Assembly: GCA_010279815.1 (NCBI GenBank)
Contig: QEOQ01000444.1
Location: forward strand, 186,001 to 250,000
Reading direction: 5' to 3'
DNA length: 64,000 bases
Origin: Brachionus plicatilis
Lineage: Eukaryota; Rotifera; Eurotatoria; Ploima; Brachionidae
The notes under the pieces were generated by a model that had not been told where the DNA came from, ran no database searches, and saw nothing but the letters and a program-made list of their open reading frames with translations. A program made the position numbers and the translations under genes. Below, in pieces: positions 47,803 to 59,633 of this stretch (position 1 is its first letter; each line of letters begins with the position of its first letter).

Positions 47803-49246
47803 TCAATTGTGAATTACTTCAAATAAAAGCAAAGCATATTCTTCATACTTAGTGAGTATTTTTTCAACTCCTCTTGTAAGTAAAAATAAATAAATTGTAA
47901 TTGAAAACGGAATCGAAATCATACTTAAGAGTACGAGGGATCTCGTCGTAAAAGTTAATGTATATCCAGCAATTTTAGCTAAAAAATCGTCTGACAAACT
48001 TGCAGCAGTAATTCCTATTGACGGTAAAAAGTTTAATTCTTTCTCTTAAACCATTTACATCTTTTGTATTAGAATTATCAAGAAGTGAATCTAGATTTTT
48101 GATTATTTTATCATGTTCTATTTCTTCAAATATTTTGTTGATTTTCTGTATTTTTTCAGGATTATTAGAAATCAAACTTGAATCGTTACAAATAGTATCC
48201 TTTTATTTTTTCATTCCAAATTTTTCAAAAAATTCTTGTTTAAAAGACTTATTAATGTTTGTTGTTGGTAAAATTTCTAAAAATGGTACAATGCTTGCCA
48301 AAGCTGCGCCTGCTATCGCCAATTTTTTTGAATTGAACAAGTTCTCAAGAATGCTTTTTTTCTTTAAATAGATGGTTCTTTTTGAAAATGGTTCCAGTAG
48401 ATTAATGTTCATATTGTTGAATTTAGTTCTAACCAAATGTTCCTCAATTTCTTTCTTTAATCGTGATCCATCTCTTGAAAATAATTCGTTTTCAAAATGT
48501 TTAGATGATGCGATAAAATAAACTGATAATTCGATTAGTTTATTTTTATAATCCTCGCTTTTCAAATTATCTGAGCTAAAATTTTGAATTTCTGACATAA
48601 GACTATCAAAAACTTTATGTTCTTTAATCAAGTCACAAATATCTTTTTGAATTTTATTTATTTTATTCTCCAACATTTCTCTATGTTCATTTACTTGTTC
48701 TCTTAAAGGTAAATCATCATCGTATAAATCTTTGAGTGTGAGTTGGTTCTTATAATAATTATCAACTTGATTGTAAACGAAAAAAAGCATCACTTTTTTT
48801 TTCTCATTTGATTTCGCTATTTTTAATTCTTCAGCAGAAAGTTTTTCCTTGGTAACAAAAATTATCGCGTCGAATTCTTCTACATTGTGGTGATTTTTTA
48901 GCTCAAATAGAAAATCTTCAATGTTTGAATTATTGTTGTCCTGAAAACCGATCGTATCGTAAAAATTTATTGTAAACTCGATATTTTCTTTTTGAATTTT
49001 ATGCTCGAATTTTGATTTTTCAATTTCAATTAAAGTTCCTTTTGGATCAGCTCCAACTTTTGCAGAATTCTTTTCATTATTCGAAATTCCTCGAAAAGCA
49101 TTTAAAAAAGAACTTTTTCCACTGCCGGTTTTTCCAATGATTGCAACATTCAAACAATCAGATATTCTAGTAACCGTTTCAAAATCATTTAAAATCGTTT
49201 CAAACACTTGTTTGTCACGCGCATTTGCTTCACCTTTTTTATCCAT
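47803..49246 (-). CDS. IRG-like (immunity-related) GTPase, C-terminus interrupted
   Basis: The main open frame runs from ATG at 49246 to TAA at 48203 (347 aa). The G1 loop GKTGSGKSSFLNAFRG (38-53) is the IRG/p47 signature. DTIG (97-100) stands for G3 and NQVD (159-162) for G4, and SVYFIASSK (241-249) resembles the IRG G5 region. A helical segment with a hydrophobic stretch (309-321) follows. IRG proteins are cell-autonomous resistance GTPases that act on intracellular membranes. The same frame continues after the TAA as SLISNNPEKIQKINKIFEEI. A one-base shift then leads into SIGITAASLSDDFLAKIAGY and a hydrophobic segment LVLLSMISIPFSITIYLFLL, ending at 47803. So the gene was about 480 aa. It now has one stop and one frameshift, or those are sequence errors. 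The GTPase domain is intact. It is convergent with the broken TIR gene. Confidence 0.8.
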
Positions 49247-50990
49247 TTTCTACTTTAATATAATTATAAAAAATTATTAAGTTATTTGTTTAAAAAAAAA
49301 ATTTCTTTTACGTCCTTAAATAAAAAAGACTCTTTTTTAAATTAATGATGTGATAAAATTCTAATCAAAATTTTTTTTATAAATCACATGCTATAGTTTC
49401 TATCAAATTTAAAGAATAATTTTTGATTATGGTATCAAATTCATGTTTTTCTTTTTTTAACTAATTTTTCCTATCATCAGAATTATCCATTATCATTAAT
49501 TTATTTGTGTCTTATCTGGGACGAGCTAAAATTCCTTCGGATTTTTAAAAATAACCAGAAAATTTAAGACAATAAAAATAAAATTAAAATTATAAAAAAT
49601 AAAATAAAGAAAAAATGGCATTCAATCATTTTGACAAGTTTAATATGAAAAACAATTTGGTATGAAATTTCAGAATTGTTTAAAAGTCTCAAAATAGAGT
49701 CCAAGTCATTAAAATAAAAAACATGTCCAGCCCAAATTTTTTTCTTTTTAAAAAAAATCCTAATAATTCATAATAACTCTCTGGGACGGCAAAAATATAT
49801 TTTTTCCGCAACAATAACTACCTGAAACAGATTCATTTGTCCCTGATTCTGAAAAACAGAAAAATTTATTTGATTAATTTGTAAAACTGGAGAAAAAATT
49901 GACTACAAAACTTCGAGTCATCAAGATTAAGACAATTTATTATTTAAAATTCATTGCTAATTTTCTTGTCATGATATTCAACCTTAAAATAAAAAATTTA
50001 AAAATTTTGACTTTTGAAGGAAACAAAAATTTTAAATCCGTATTTGGACTTTTGGTAAAAAAAATAAGTCCGGTCTTGGACTTGACTTAAGGCTTTTTAA
50101 TTTTAGACAACTCTGAGAAATTGCTTTTTTCTAATGCAGTAAAATAAATCTGCAAAAAACTTATCAACAAATCAAAAAGTATTCTGATCAACTGTGCAAA
50201 TACATTGCAGAATTTATGCAGATATATATTCTCGGATTTAGCAAGGTTGCTTATACATTAAGCATTTTACAGAACTTAATATTTCCTTATAATAAAAAAG
50301 CAATTCAAATTTTCCTGAATTGAATTTAAATTGGAATTGAAATTAATTTCATAATTTCTTTATATTTGAAAAAAAAGACTTAAAAAAAAATTTCTCTCTC
50401 AATTACCTATTTGGAAATTGCTAAAAATCTAAAATTGATAGCTAAGAAATTGATTTTTTTTATTTTATCTTATTAATTTAATTATTTTTATTTAATTTTT
50501 TTATTATTTTATTTTAGAATTTAATGTTTATTAAAATTAGGTCAAATTTTAAAAAAAGTGTGCGTTTACATGCGATTTATTTAATTAGCCAAAATGAGTT
50601 TGAATGAAAAAAGGCGTTATGATTCTTAATTTTAAAAATGTGCTAAAAAAAAAGTTTTTTTTACACGTTTAACCCATGACCCTTTAACACGTCTTAAAAA
50701 CGCTTATCTTTTTTTCTCGGGTATGGTCAGAAAAAGAAAAATTTAGAAATGATAACTTGAAAAACGAGTATTATGAAAAAAAAATCGAATTATCTCTTTA
50801 TTGAATATTTATTTTTAAAAAGACAGGTCATGTTGAAAATATGATTAATAAATACCTTAAAGAAATTGAAAGAAGGCTTTTCAAATGGAAAGTGAAAATA
50901 TCTATTGAAATGTCATGTTACATGATCTTTGAGAAAAAAACTTAAATTAAAATCAATCTTTACCTTATAATTAATGTTAGCAATTTAAAT
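49247..50990. other. Intergenic; one dispersed-repeat relic
   Basis: Upstream of the IRG-like gene. A degraded CTGCAAAA-family repeat is at 50100-50235 (GCAGTAAAATAAATCTGCAA ... AACTGTGCAAATACATTGCA). No gene or promoter element could be assigned. Confidence 0.4.
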
Positions 50991-50994
50991 AACG

Positions 50995-51590
50995 AGGAAA
51001 AAGTGAAATTTTTAGGCACCACGTAGACTCAAAATTTACATATGGTATTATTAATCAGTAAAATCTCGATTTTACTAATTTTAATGATTTTATTGAAAAC
51101 TTTTGGTCCAATGGTGAATAAATTGAAAGAGCGCTGTAATTCAAGACTTAATATAAGAAAATATCTCTCAATGGGTCAGGAAATGTGGTCTAAAACCAAA
51201 AACATTAGGTAATCTTTACAAATCCTTAATAGGATCAATCTTGGGCTATTCTTTTCCTTGTTAAGATATATTCTCAGTAACTAACATAAAAAAAAATTAT
51301 GGTTATTCAAAATTCAGCAGTTCGATCTAATTTGATGCTGAAATAAGATACATCCTCAAATATAATGCACCAAGATGCCTTCAATAAACTTAAACTAAAA
51401 ATAGTTTTAAATCGATTTTTTGAGTTGAGTGAGCGATATGTCAAGGTAGGATTAAGTCATTCGGCTCCAATGGTCGTCAGACTGGTGGAAGAATATAGAT
51501 GTAGATATATCGAATATCTAACTCCATTGTGTAATTGCTGCCTTGTAATTTCTTCTTTTATTACTGATTTATCAAATATTTAAGCATTCG
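50995..51590 (+). pseudogene. Decayed LINE RT (thumb and C-terminal region)
   Basis: Scattered frames read EEKVKFLGTT, LKERCNSRLN, LKPKTLGNLYKSLIGSILGY, FPCLDIFSVT, IQNSAVRSNL and then an open frame at 51365-51583 with ELSERYVKVGLSHSAPMVVR. These follow the order of the post-palm region of non-LTR RTs (KFLG...; L..IYK.L...IDYS...; L..IQN.A.R). Several stops and frame changes. A separate element from the one starting at 51930. Confidence 0.6.
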
Positions 51591-51899
51591 AGCCTCTAGT
51601 CTAACTGATAAAAAAAATAAGGTCTTTGCCGAGAAGAAAGTCATGATTATGCTAACTCCAATTTCGGTTTGATTCAGTTTGAGTTTTAAAAAAAAAAATT
51701 AAAAAAATAGAAAATAACACAATGAATAATAATTATCAAAATTAAAAAATTCACATTTCAAAATATAATCTCTTTATTATAACTATAAATACCATAAAAT
51801 AATTTATTGTCTTCTTACATTTAATTTATTTGTTTTTACTTAACTAACTACATATCAATTAACAAAAAAATTTAAATTTCATTTATTACATATCTATAT

Positions 51900-53005
51900 A
51901 TCTTTTTTTTTAATTCCGTTTATTTTACAGTGGTACTAGGACAATATGAATCGGATTGGAAACAAGTTTTGAGTGGGGTGCCTCAGGGTTCGGTACTCGG
52001 ACCTTTACTATTTATAATATTTATTAATGATATGCCGGAGGTTGTTAAGCAGTTATTGAAATTATTTGCTGATGACAGTAAATTAATTGTACAAATAAAG
52101 AATTGGATAGAAATCAAATGCGTACAAAATGACATTGACTCACTTGTAAGTTGGGCTAGAGAGTGGAAAATGGCTTTCAATTATGAGAAGTGTAAAACAA
52201 TGTTTATTTCGAAACGTGAATTCAGTTCAAATCCTATTAATCTAGTAATGTCAAAAGATGATGGCTCAGCACATAATATTACTAGAACTAAAAGAGAGCG
52301 TGACTTAGGTGTTATACTGTCAGACGACTTAAAATGGAACGATCATGTAAGTCAAGCTGTTTTGAAAGCAAATTCGGTACTTGGAATGCTTAGAAGAACA
52401 TTTACATTCTGGAATATTGAAACTTTCAAAATTCTGTTTACAACTTATGTTAAACCACATTTAGAATATGCTGCACCAGTTTGGAATCCTTACAGAAAAA
52501 AAGATTCAAAATTACTTTAAAAAGTGCAACGTAGAGCGACAAAATTAGTGCCTAGTCTGCGAAACCTCGACTATCAAAGAAGACTGGAAAAAATTGGACT
52601 TACAACACTCGAGAAAAGAAGAGAGAGAGGTGATTTAATACAATTCTTTAAAGTATACAATGGACAAAACAATATAAATTGACTTCAACCGTCAAAGTCG
52701 GCTATTTCTATTCACACTGATGGTCCAGCATCAAATGTAAGGGGACATAAGCATCGACTTGAGAGACAGTTAATAAGAAATTGTGAACAAAGACACAATT
52801 TTTTTTCGAACAGGATTGTTTGAAAATGGAATAGATTGTCAGATCGAACTATAAAAGCCAAGTCAATTAATTGTTTCAAGATCTGTTTTGATACGATCGA
52901 AAAATAAAGATAGCTGATAAAGTATGATTCATTGAACTCATACTAATACAAGTTAAACTTTTTTGTTTCAGCTTTATATTATTATTATTATTATTATTAT
53001 TATTG
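51900..53005 (+). pseudogene. 5'-truncated LINE, RT with FADD, (TTA)n 3' end
   Basis: The main frame (51930-52520) contains SGVPQGSVLGPLLFIIFIND and LLKLFADDSKLIVQ. These are RT motifs B and C with the catalytic FADD, followed by the thumb (WAREWKMAFNYEKCKTMFIS, ERDLGVILSDDLKWNDHV, YVKPHLEYAAPVWNPYRKKD). After an in-frame TAA at 52518-52520 the same frame continues: VQRRATKLVPSLRNLDYQRR ... RERGDLIQFFKVYNG ... RQLIRNCEQRHNFFSNRIV. There are two more stops (52681 and 52822). It ends near 52905 and is followed by (TTA)n at 52977-53004. Jockey/CR1-like clade. No endonuclease, and motif A is absent, so it is truncated and inactive. Confidence 0.88.
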
Positions 53006-53125
53006 GAAATGTTATGTCAAATAATGTTTCATTATCAAATTAACATCAAAATGATTGATCTCTAATTTATTTAACTAAAACAATCAATAATTTAAATAAT
53101 TCAGTTAAAGTTTATTCACAAATTG
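53006..53125 (+). mobile_element. Left half of a split MITE (GGCAAATTGAAG family)
   Basis: Matches the interior of the 9116-9657 element (TTAACATCAAAATGATTGAT, CAATCAATAATTTAAATAAT, TTATTCACAAA). It is cut on the left by the LINE tail and on the right by the inverted arm starting at 53126. The rest of the MITE is at 60133-60435. Confidence 0.55.
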
Positions 53126-53739
53126 AAAGAACAATACACTATTTCCATTGAAATTTTGCCCTTTTACAATTTATTAAAGAAAAAAGTTTCCACATAGAAT
53201 TATATATTAAATGAAAGGTCTTAAACTCATCTTTCGGCAAAATTATTTTATTTTTTAAATTTCCTAATATAAATGTCAATTTTTCCGGAATGAAAATACC
53301 TTTTTTTTCAAAATAAACTTTACATTTGAATTTGCAACGAATATTTTTAGCTAAAAAATAAATAAGGCAGTTTTTTTCTTACATTAACTGTTCTATTCAT
53401 TTTAATATCTTTTTTTTTCTTTTTCAAAATGCACTGATATTAGATAATTAATCAAATATAAATTCAGATATCTGAAGTGAGTAAAGATTTTTACTCTCAA
53501 AAACATTTTAAAGTATTAGTAAAATACAATTTTTTTGCCACAAGTGTTATTTAAAAAAAGGATCAAAGTTAGAATTGTCGCTTCATTTTATGACAGTCGA
53601 TTCCCAAAATTTTAAAAATACTTACATTAACTGTTCTATTCATTTTAATATCTTTTTTTTTCCTTTCCGAAATGCACTGAATTAGATTATTAACTAAATA
53701 TAAATAAGATATCACATGGTTTAATTTTTTGTTTTTGAA

Positions 53740-54105
53740 AAGTGCGATGTTTCAAATATTTTTTTCAATTTCAAGTAAAAAAATAATTTTAAGCTAATAT
53801 TGCAATCATTTTCATATTTGAAATTAATCTCTTTAGTGAAATTGAATGAGTTTAATTTTTATTTAGGAATTTGAGAAAAATATTGAAAATTCTTTTTTTA
53901 ACTTTTAAATTATTTATTTATTTGTTTATCTGTATCTTTATCAAACTTCCAAATAAAATACATGAAACAAAAAAATTAAAAATTAAGTTGAATATGATAA
54001 AATAAAATGAAAAAAAAGATAAATAATTCTTTGAGATTAAAATTTACTTTCACGAAAAAGTGAACCAAAATAGAATTAGGTGATCAAATCTCAAATTAGG
54101 TGAAA
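53740..54105. repeat. Inverted copy of the 33655-34405 repeat
   Basis: Complementary to the repeat in P2X copy 2 intron 2, lacking its ~220-bp insert. Contains AAAATAGAATTAGGTGATCA. Confidence 0.5.
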
Positions 54106-55089
54106 AACTTTTAGACTATGAGAATAAATAGAATAAAATAGGTATTAAATAGAATGCCTAATTCTCGATACTGATATAAGAATAAACAATTGAATTCAAT
54201 AATTTTTTTGTTTTTTTTTTTTATTTGAATTTTCTTTAAAAATTTTGACTTGGTGATAATTGAAATTCGTTTTATGCATATTAACAAATACTCTATTTAT
54301 AAAAGATGGAAAGTAGAGCGTAAATAGTTTTTTTAAACAACAAATATTATCTTGAATGTCATAGCACTAACCCAAAGTCAAAATTTAAAAAAAAACAAGT
54401 TTTTCATGCTTGTAATATTAACTAAAATAAGATTAAATAAAAAATAGATAAAAAGAAAAAAGATAAATAATTCTAAGTAAAAGATAAAAAGAAATAACGA
54501 TATATTGAAATGCCTAGAGGTTAGACATGTTTAAATGTTTGATAGTTCAGGAAAAAAAGAACAAATCGTTAGGTAGGAAATACACAATGGAGTTGGATAT
54601 TTGATATATATTTATTCGAAAACTTACCATTTGCACTTTACATGTTTTCTTATTTTTAATTTCCTTGATAGCTTAATCGTTTTTTAAAATAGTAATAGTG
54701 GTGGTTCTTAGTACGATATCTTACATGTATAGTGTCTGAGTACATAACCACAATTAACCAGCATGAAGACTTGTTTTTACCATATTTTTCTGGCAACTTA
54801 TTCCAATAGGAATTACTATTCTAACAAATGTTTATGTAATGCTGGACGCTTATAAACCGCTTTTTTTATGAAAAATAAGTAACCGGTTACAACCGGATAA
54901 TAATTGGGACTAAGATGATCAACTTTCTATTTAATCGAAGCCTGTGCTGAAAAAGATAGCAAGAAATAAGATGAACAGGACTTGTGATCCAATAGGAGTG
55001 AATAAGGTTAAAAAAAATAAATCTTGTTTCACTCAAGATTTCCCCTTTGCAACCATTCTGCATTTTTATTTTTTATAATTTTATAATAA

Positions 55090-55435
55090 ATTTTAGGGTA
55101 TTGGGAAATTTGAATCAAAGAACAGAAACAAAAATCGTAAAAAGAAGTCACTTTTTTACTTTGGGTCTTAAAATTTTTCTGCAGCTGATATAAACTTTTT
55201 AAATCCAAATTAAGTCTCTGCAATACATGTGCAATTTAATTTTAATGATTTTCTAATACATTTGGTGCTTTGCAGACTTGCAGAGTTTCTGTAGAGACTT
55301 AATTTGTGTGGAAAACATTTTTTACCAGCTATTACATTTTGCAGAACAATTTTAGACTCATAGTTAAAAAGTTAATTTTTTTTAAGATTTTTGTTTTAGT
55401 TCTTTGTTCCAAAATTCACAATACCAAAATTGGGT
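55090..55435. mobile_element. Foldback MITE with CTGCA centre
   Basis: GGTATTGGGAAATTTGAATC ... AAAGAACAGAAACAAAAATC at the left matches, in inverse, GATTTTTGTTTTAGTTCTTT ... AAATTCACAATACC at the right. The inner pair AAATTAAGTCTCTGCA / TGTAGAGACTTAATTTG surrounds CTTTGCAGACTTGCAGAG. Similar in layout to 29117-29496. Confidence 0.55.
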
Positions 55436-55934
55436 TGCCGAATAACTACAAAGAATTTCGGTGAAAAAAACTTTGCATCAGCTCATTCATTCATTTTTCA
55501 TAATAAGTTTTTGACTAAGAAAATAAATTTTTTTTCAATTTTAAGTTTTTTTTTTGATTTTTGTTCAATAGTTTAAAATGACAATATTTAAGGCGCAATT
55601 TTTTAATCTTTTTTACTTAATTTTTCTATGAATGAGAGAATCACTTTAAATCTGATTTTCGATAAAAATAGCAACAAGTGTGACAAATAAAAAATTATAC
55701 TTTTAATTTAAAGCAAATTTTTGTAAGATTATTTACTAATTTTAAAAAAGCTAAAAGAAAACTTTTATAGAATTTATTTTTAAAAATTTTCAGAAAAAAT
55801 GGTCCCAAGAAACAGTTTAATTAAAAATTTTTTAGATTGATTTTTTCTTTTTTTAATTGTAATTCAAACAAAAAATGAATTAATAGTTTTCATGTTAATT
55901 GTTACAATAAGGTTTTAAACCACTACTTCTTATC

Positions 55935-57275
55935 CAGAGTTGGTCAAAAGTCAAACTTTAAAGTCAGAATCGTCAAAAGTCAAAGTCAAAGTCTGACTTA
56001 GACTTGAGTTCAAAATTATTTCAAAGTCAAAGTCTGACTTTGACTTGAGTTCAAAATTATTTCAAAGTCAAAGTCTGACTTTGACTTGAGTTCAAAATTA
56101 TTTCAAAGTCAAAGTCTGACTTTGACTTGAGTTCAAAATTATTTCANNNNNNNNNNNNNNNNNNNNNNNNNNNNNNNNNNNNNNNNNNNNNNNNNNNNNN
56201 NNNNNNNNNNNNNNNNNNNNNNNNNNNNNNNNNNNNNNNNNNNNNNNNNNNNNNNNNNNNNNNNNNNNNNNNNNNNNNNNNNNNNNNNNNNNNNNNNNNN
56301 NNNNNNNNNNNNNNNNNNNNNNNNNNNNNNNNNNNNNNNNNNNNNNNNNNNNNNNNNNNNNNNNNNNNNNNNNNNNNNNNNNNNNNNNNNNNNNNNNNNN
56401 NNNNNNNNNNNNNNNNNNNNNNNNNNNNNNNNNNNNNNNNNNNNNNNNNNNNNNNNNNNNNNNNNNNNNNNNNNNNNNNNNNNNNNNNNNNNNNNNNNNN
56501 NNNNNNNNNNNNNNNNNNNNNNNNNNNNNNNNNNNNNNNNNNNNNNNNNNNNNNNNNNNNNNNNNNNNNNNNNNNNNNNNNNNNNNNNNNNNNNNNNNNN
56601 NNNNNNNNNNNNNNNNNNNNNNNNNNNNNNNNNNNNNNNNNNNNNNNNNNNNNNNNNNNNNNNNNNNNNNNNNNNNNNNNNNNNNNNNNNNNNNNNNNNN
56701 NNNNNNNNNNNNNNNNNNNNNNNNNNNNNNNNNNNNNNNNNNNNNNNNNNNNNNNNNNNNNNNNNNNNNNNNNNNNNNNNNNNNNNNNNNNNNNNNNNNN
56801 NNNNNNNNNNNNNNNNNNNNNNNNNNNNNNNNNNNNNNNNNNNNNNNNNNNNNNNNNNNNNNNNNNNNNNNNNNNNNNNNNNNNNNNNNNNNNNNNNNNN
56901 NNNNNNNNNNNNNNNNNNNNNNNNNNNNNNNNNNNNNNNNNNNNNNNNNNNNNNNNNNNNNNNNNNNNNNNNNNNNNNNNNNNNNNNNNNNNNNNNNNNN
57001 NNNNNNNNNNNNNNNNNNAAGTCAAAGTCCAGACTTGACTTCAAAAAAATAAAATTTAAAGTCAAAGTCTAGACTTGACTTCAAAAAGATAAAATTAAAA
57101 GTCAAAGTCCAGACTTGACTTCAAAAAAATAAAATTTAAAGTCAAAGTCTAGACTTGACTTCAAAAAGATAAAATTAAAAGTCAAAGTCCAGACTTGACT
57201 TCAAAATGAAAAAAAATTAAAGTCAAAGTCCAGACTTGACTTTGACTTCATGACTTTGACTTTTGACCAACTCTG
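55935..57275. mobile_element. hAT-type element carrying a 40/41-bp minisatellite
   Basis: Ends CAGAGTTGGTCAAAAGTC and GACTTTTGACCAACTCTG are perfect inverse complements. They are flanked by a perfect 8-bp duplication TTCTTATC (55927-55934 and 57276-57283), the hAT signature. Between the ends lie tandem arrays: left 41-bp units (GTCTGACTTTGACTTGAGTT ...) phased at 55991, 56032, 56073 and 56114; right 40-bp units alternating GTCCAGACTTGACTT and GTCTAGACTTGACTT forms (57027, 57067, 57107, 57147, 57187), an 80-bp dimer. The units are themselves derived from the terminal motif AAAGTC. An assembly gap lies between the arrays. Confidence 0.85.
56147..57018. other. Assembly gap (872 N)
   Basis: A run of N inside the minisatellite of the hAT-type element. 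Long open frames across it are artefacts. The true array length is unknown. Confidence 0.99.
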
Positions 57276-57478
57276 TTCTTATCCTCTCCGATCAAAAAAA
57301 GTTATTTTTCTAGTCTCAATGGTTGATATGAAAAAGAATATTTATTATACAAAAAAAATTAAATCTCTAATAAAATTCAATTTTTTAAAGTGATTTAAAT
57401 GTTTGTTTGAATTAATTTTCAAATCGATTTCTTTTATTAATTCGACAGCTTTTTAATTTTCAATATTTTCAAGACGGC

Positions 57479-57620
57479 TTATGCTAAAACACGGACCACC
57501 TCTTTTTTACTAAAACCCGGACAGCGGTCAGATGATATTAGGAATTATCCAAAAACTTGTTAATTTTTTAAAACGGTCCGTGTTTTAATAAAAAAGATGT
57601 GGTCCGTGTTTTAGCATAAT
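57479..57620. repeat. Small MITE (TATGCTAAAACACGGACC)
   Basis: TATGCTAAAACACGGACCAC at the left matches GTGGTCCGTGTTTTAGCATA at the right, with a second inner pair (TACTAAAACCCGGAC / GTCCGTGTTTTAATA). About 142 bp. A partial copy lies at about 8135-8192. Confidence 0.65.
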
Positions 57621-57828
57621 TCCTCCCGACCGGCCCAAAACACTAAATTTTATCAGATTTCGGAAGTTAAATATTTCGCTTTTCAACTTATTTGTTACAC
57701 AAAATAATATATATAATAATATAAAAAACATTCAACATGAGAAGGATATTTTCTATAATAAATCATAGTAAAAAGGAAAAAATGTCTAATTTTATGCTTG
57801 AAAGATTAAAAAAAAATTTAAAAAAATT

Positions 57829-58054
57829 AGTTTTTATAGTAATATTTGACAAAAAATCAAATTTTTCCGATAAATTATAATTTCATGCTAAAAAAAGATT
57901 TTTCTTGCAAAAATACAATCTAAAAAAAAGATGAAAAAAATAGTTTTTATAGTAATATTTGGCAAAAAATCAAATTTTTCCGATAAATTATAATTTCATG
58001 CTAAAAAAAAGATTTTTCTTGCAAAAATATAATCTAAAAAAAAGATGAAGAAAT
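57829..58054 (+). repeat. Two tandem 113-bp units
   Basis: AGTTTTTATAGTAATATTTG begins units at 57829 and 57942. The two copies are nearly identical, including CCGATAAATTATAATTTCAT. Function unknown. Confidence 0.8.
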
Positions 58055-58641
58055 TGTTTTAACGGTTTTATTTTACTTTGTCAGATATTTGTTTAATATA
58101 AAATATTCGAAGTCACAGCTAAAAGTTAAAATAATAAATCGAAAAATCAAAAATCAAGTCAATTCTTGACTAAATGATTATAGGCATAACGCTGCAATGA
58201 AAATAAATTTGTTATTTCTCGTGTAGACAAATGCCTTTTGACTGTTACCAATTCTTAAGAATTTTCTAAATAATTGTCTTATATCATTGAAAATAATATT
58301 TATGATTCTTTTCCTACAGTTAAAGCAGGACATAACAAGAAGTTTATTATTGAATTAAAGCAACTCTTCACTTTATATAAAAAATTCTCTTGACCACGCA
58401 TATTTACATTATTAATAATTAATTCTTGGGATAAAGACCATATTAACATTTTAAGGCTTTGACTTTTATAAAATTTTTCTACAATGTTTCTTCCGTGTTT
58501 AAAGGAAATATAATAAAAATCGAAATCTTAGAAGGTCACCTTAGCTAAAATTTTATAAAATAACTTCTTTCTAAAAATAACGAAAACGGTTGATATTTCA
58601 TTTCTGTTATAAACACTATTCTTTTATCAATATATAAATTC

Positions 58642-58760
58642 TTATTATTATTATTATTATTATTATTAGTTTGAGGAAAACTCTCCGGCTATTCAGAATG
58701 GATCAGCGGACTTCATTTTAGCCAAGCGTTAGAAAATTTAAATAAGTTCATAATAAGTAA
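58642..58760 (-). repeat. (TTA)n with LINE/SINE-like 3' end
   Basis: A (TTA)n run (58642-58668) is followed by ACTCTCCGGCTATTCAGAAT and CATTTTAGCCAAGCG. Read on the minus strand this is a 3' end with a (TAA)n tail, as in the LINEs here. A related sequence is at 34026-34090. Confidence 0.45.
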
Positions 58761-59633
58761 AAAAAATTAAAATAGAACAAATTAAATATCGGTAAGTATA
58801 TAAATAAAACATTATTAATTATAGTTATTGAGAAATATTTCTTTGACATATGCAACTTTTGACCTTTTTCATTCTTCATTACTAAACCAAAAAAATGCTA
58901 CAGGAAACCAGATTTGTGTGTTTACTTAAAGCTCTCAAAATGTAACTTTTACAATTAACAATTTTTCAAATTAGTGAATATGCAAGATTTTTGCTTTAAC
59001 CGGCTTATATTAAATACCAATTTGAAAGTATTATTATGATCAGGATAAAGAAGAAATTATTAGGTAGCAATTACACTATGTAGTTGGATAATGATTATTA
59101 TTTTGATTATTTTCATACTAAAAATTCAATAAAAACACTAATTTATCAAGTAACCGATTGATTTGTCAATTTCTGTCTTAATTGAACGGACTCACAGACA
59201 AAATTAAAGATCCTTGAGATAAAAATTCAACATTTATGAACAATATTTTAGTAACAGAAAAAATAATCAAATGAAGCCTTAACTAATTATCTAACAAATT
59301 AAAAACATTAAACTATCTGAATTTAAATAAAAAAACACGGCATTATACAGCCTGACCTCGATTTTGTTACCCCTTAATTGTGAGATCCTAATTTTGTGAA
59401 AAAAATCTGCGTGACGCACAAAATCATAATTCACACAAAATGTGTTCGAATTTGTGAAATTTTAATTTAATGAAATTTTTTTTATTTACCCAGACGTTTC
59501 ACAAAATCCAGGTATTTATTTAATGTAGAAGGCATAAGTTAAGTTAAAAATTAATAAACAATATAATTGATTAGGTTATTTATGAAAACCAAACTTTTAA
59601 AATTTTAAATCTAAAAATATTTTTAAATCGAAG
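58761..59633. other. Interior of the 7-kb structure, little recognised
   Basis: AT-rich. A relic at about 59350-59510 (CTCGATTTTGTTACCCC, then CAGACGTTTCACAAAATCCA) is the same dispersed repeat as at 12505-12580. No gene seen. Confidence 0.4.

Noticed and set aside
48018..48371. 117-codon plus-strand frame
   Set aside because: Antisense to the IRG-like gene, with hydrophobic low-complexity content only.
56127..57065. Three long open frames of about 300 codons
   Set aside because: They run through the 872-bp N gap and consist almost only of unknown residues.
55991..57250. CRISPR-like regular repeats
   Set aside because: Units are contiguous without unique spacers, lie in a eukaryotic transposon, and form a minisatellite.
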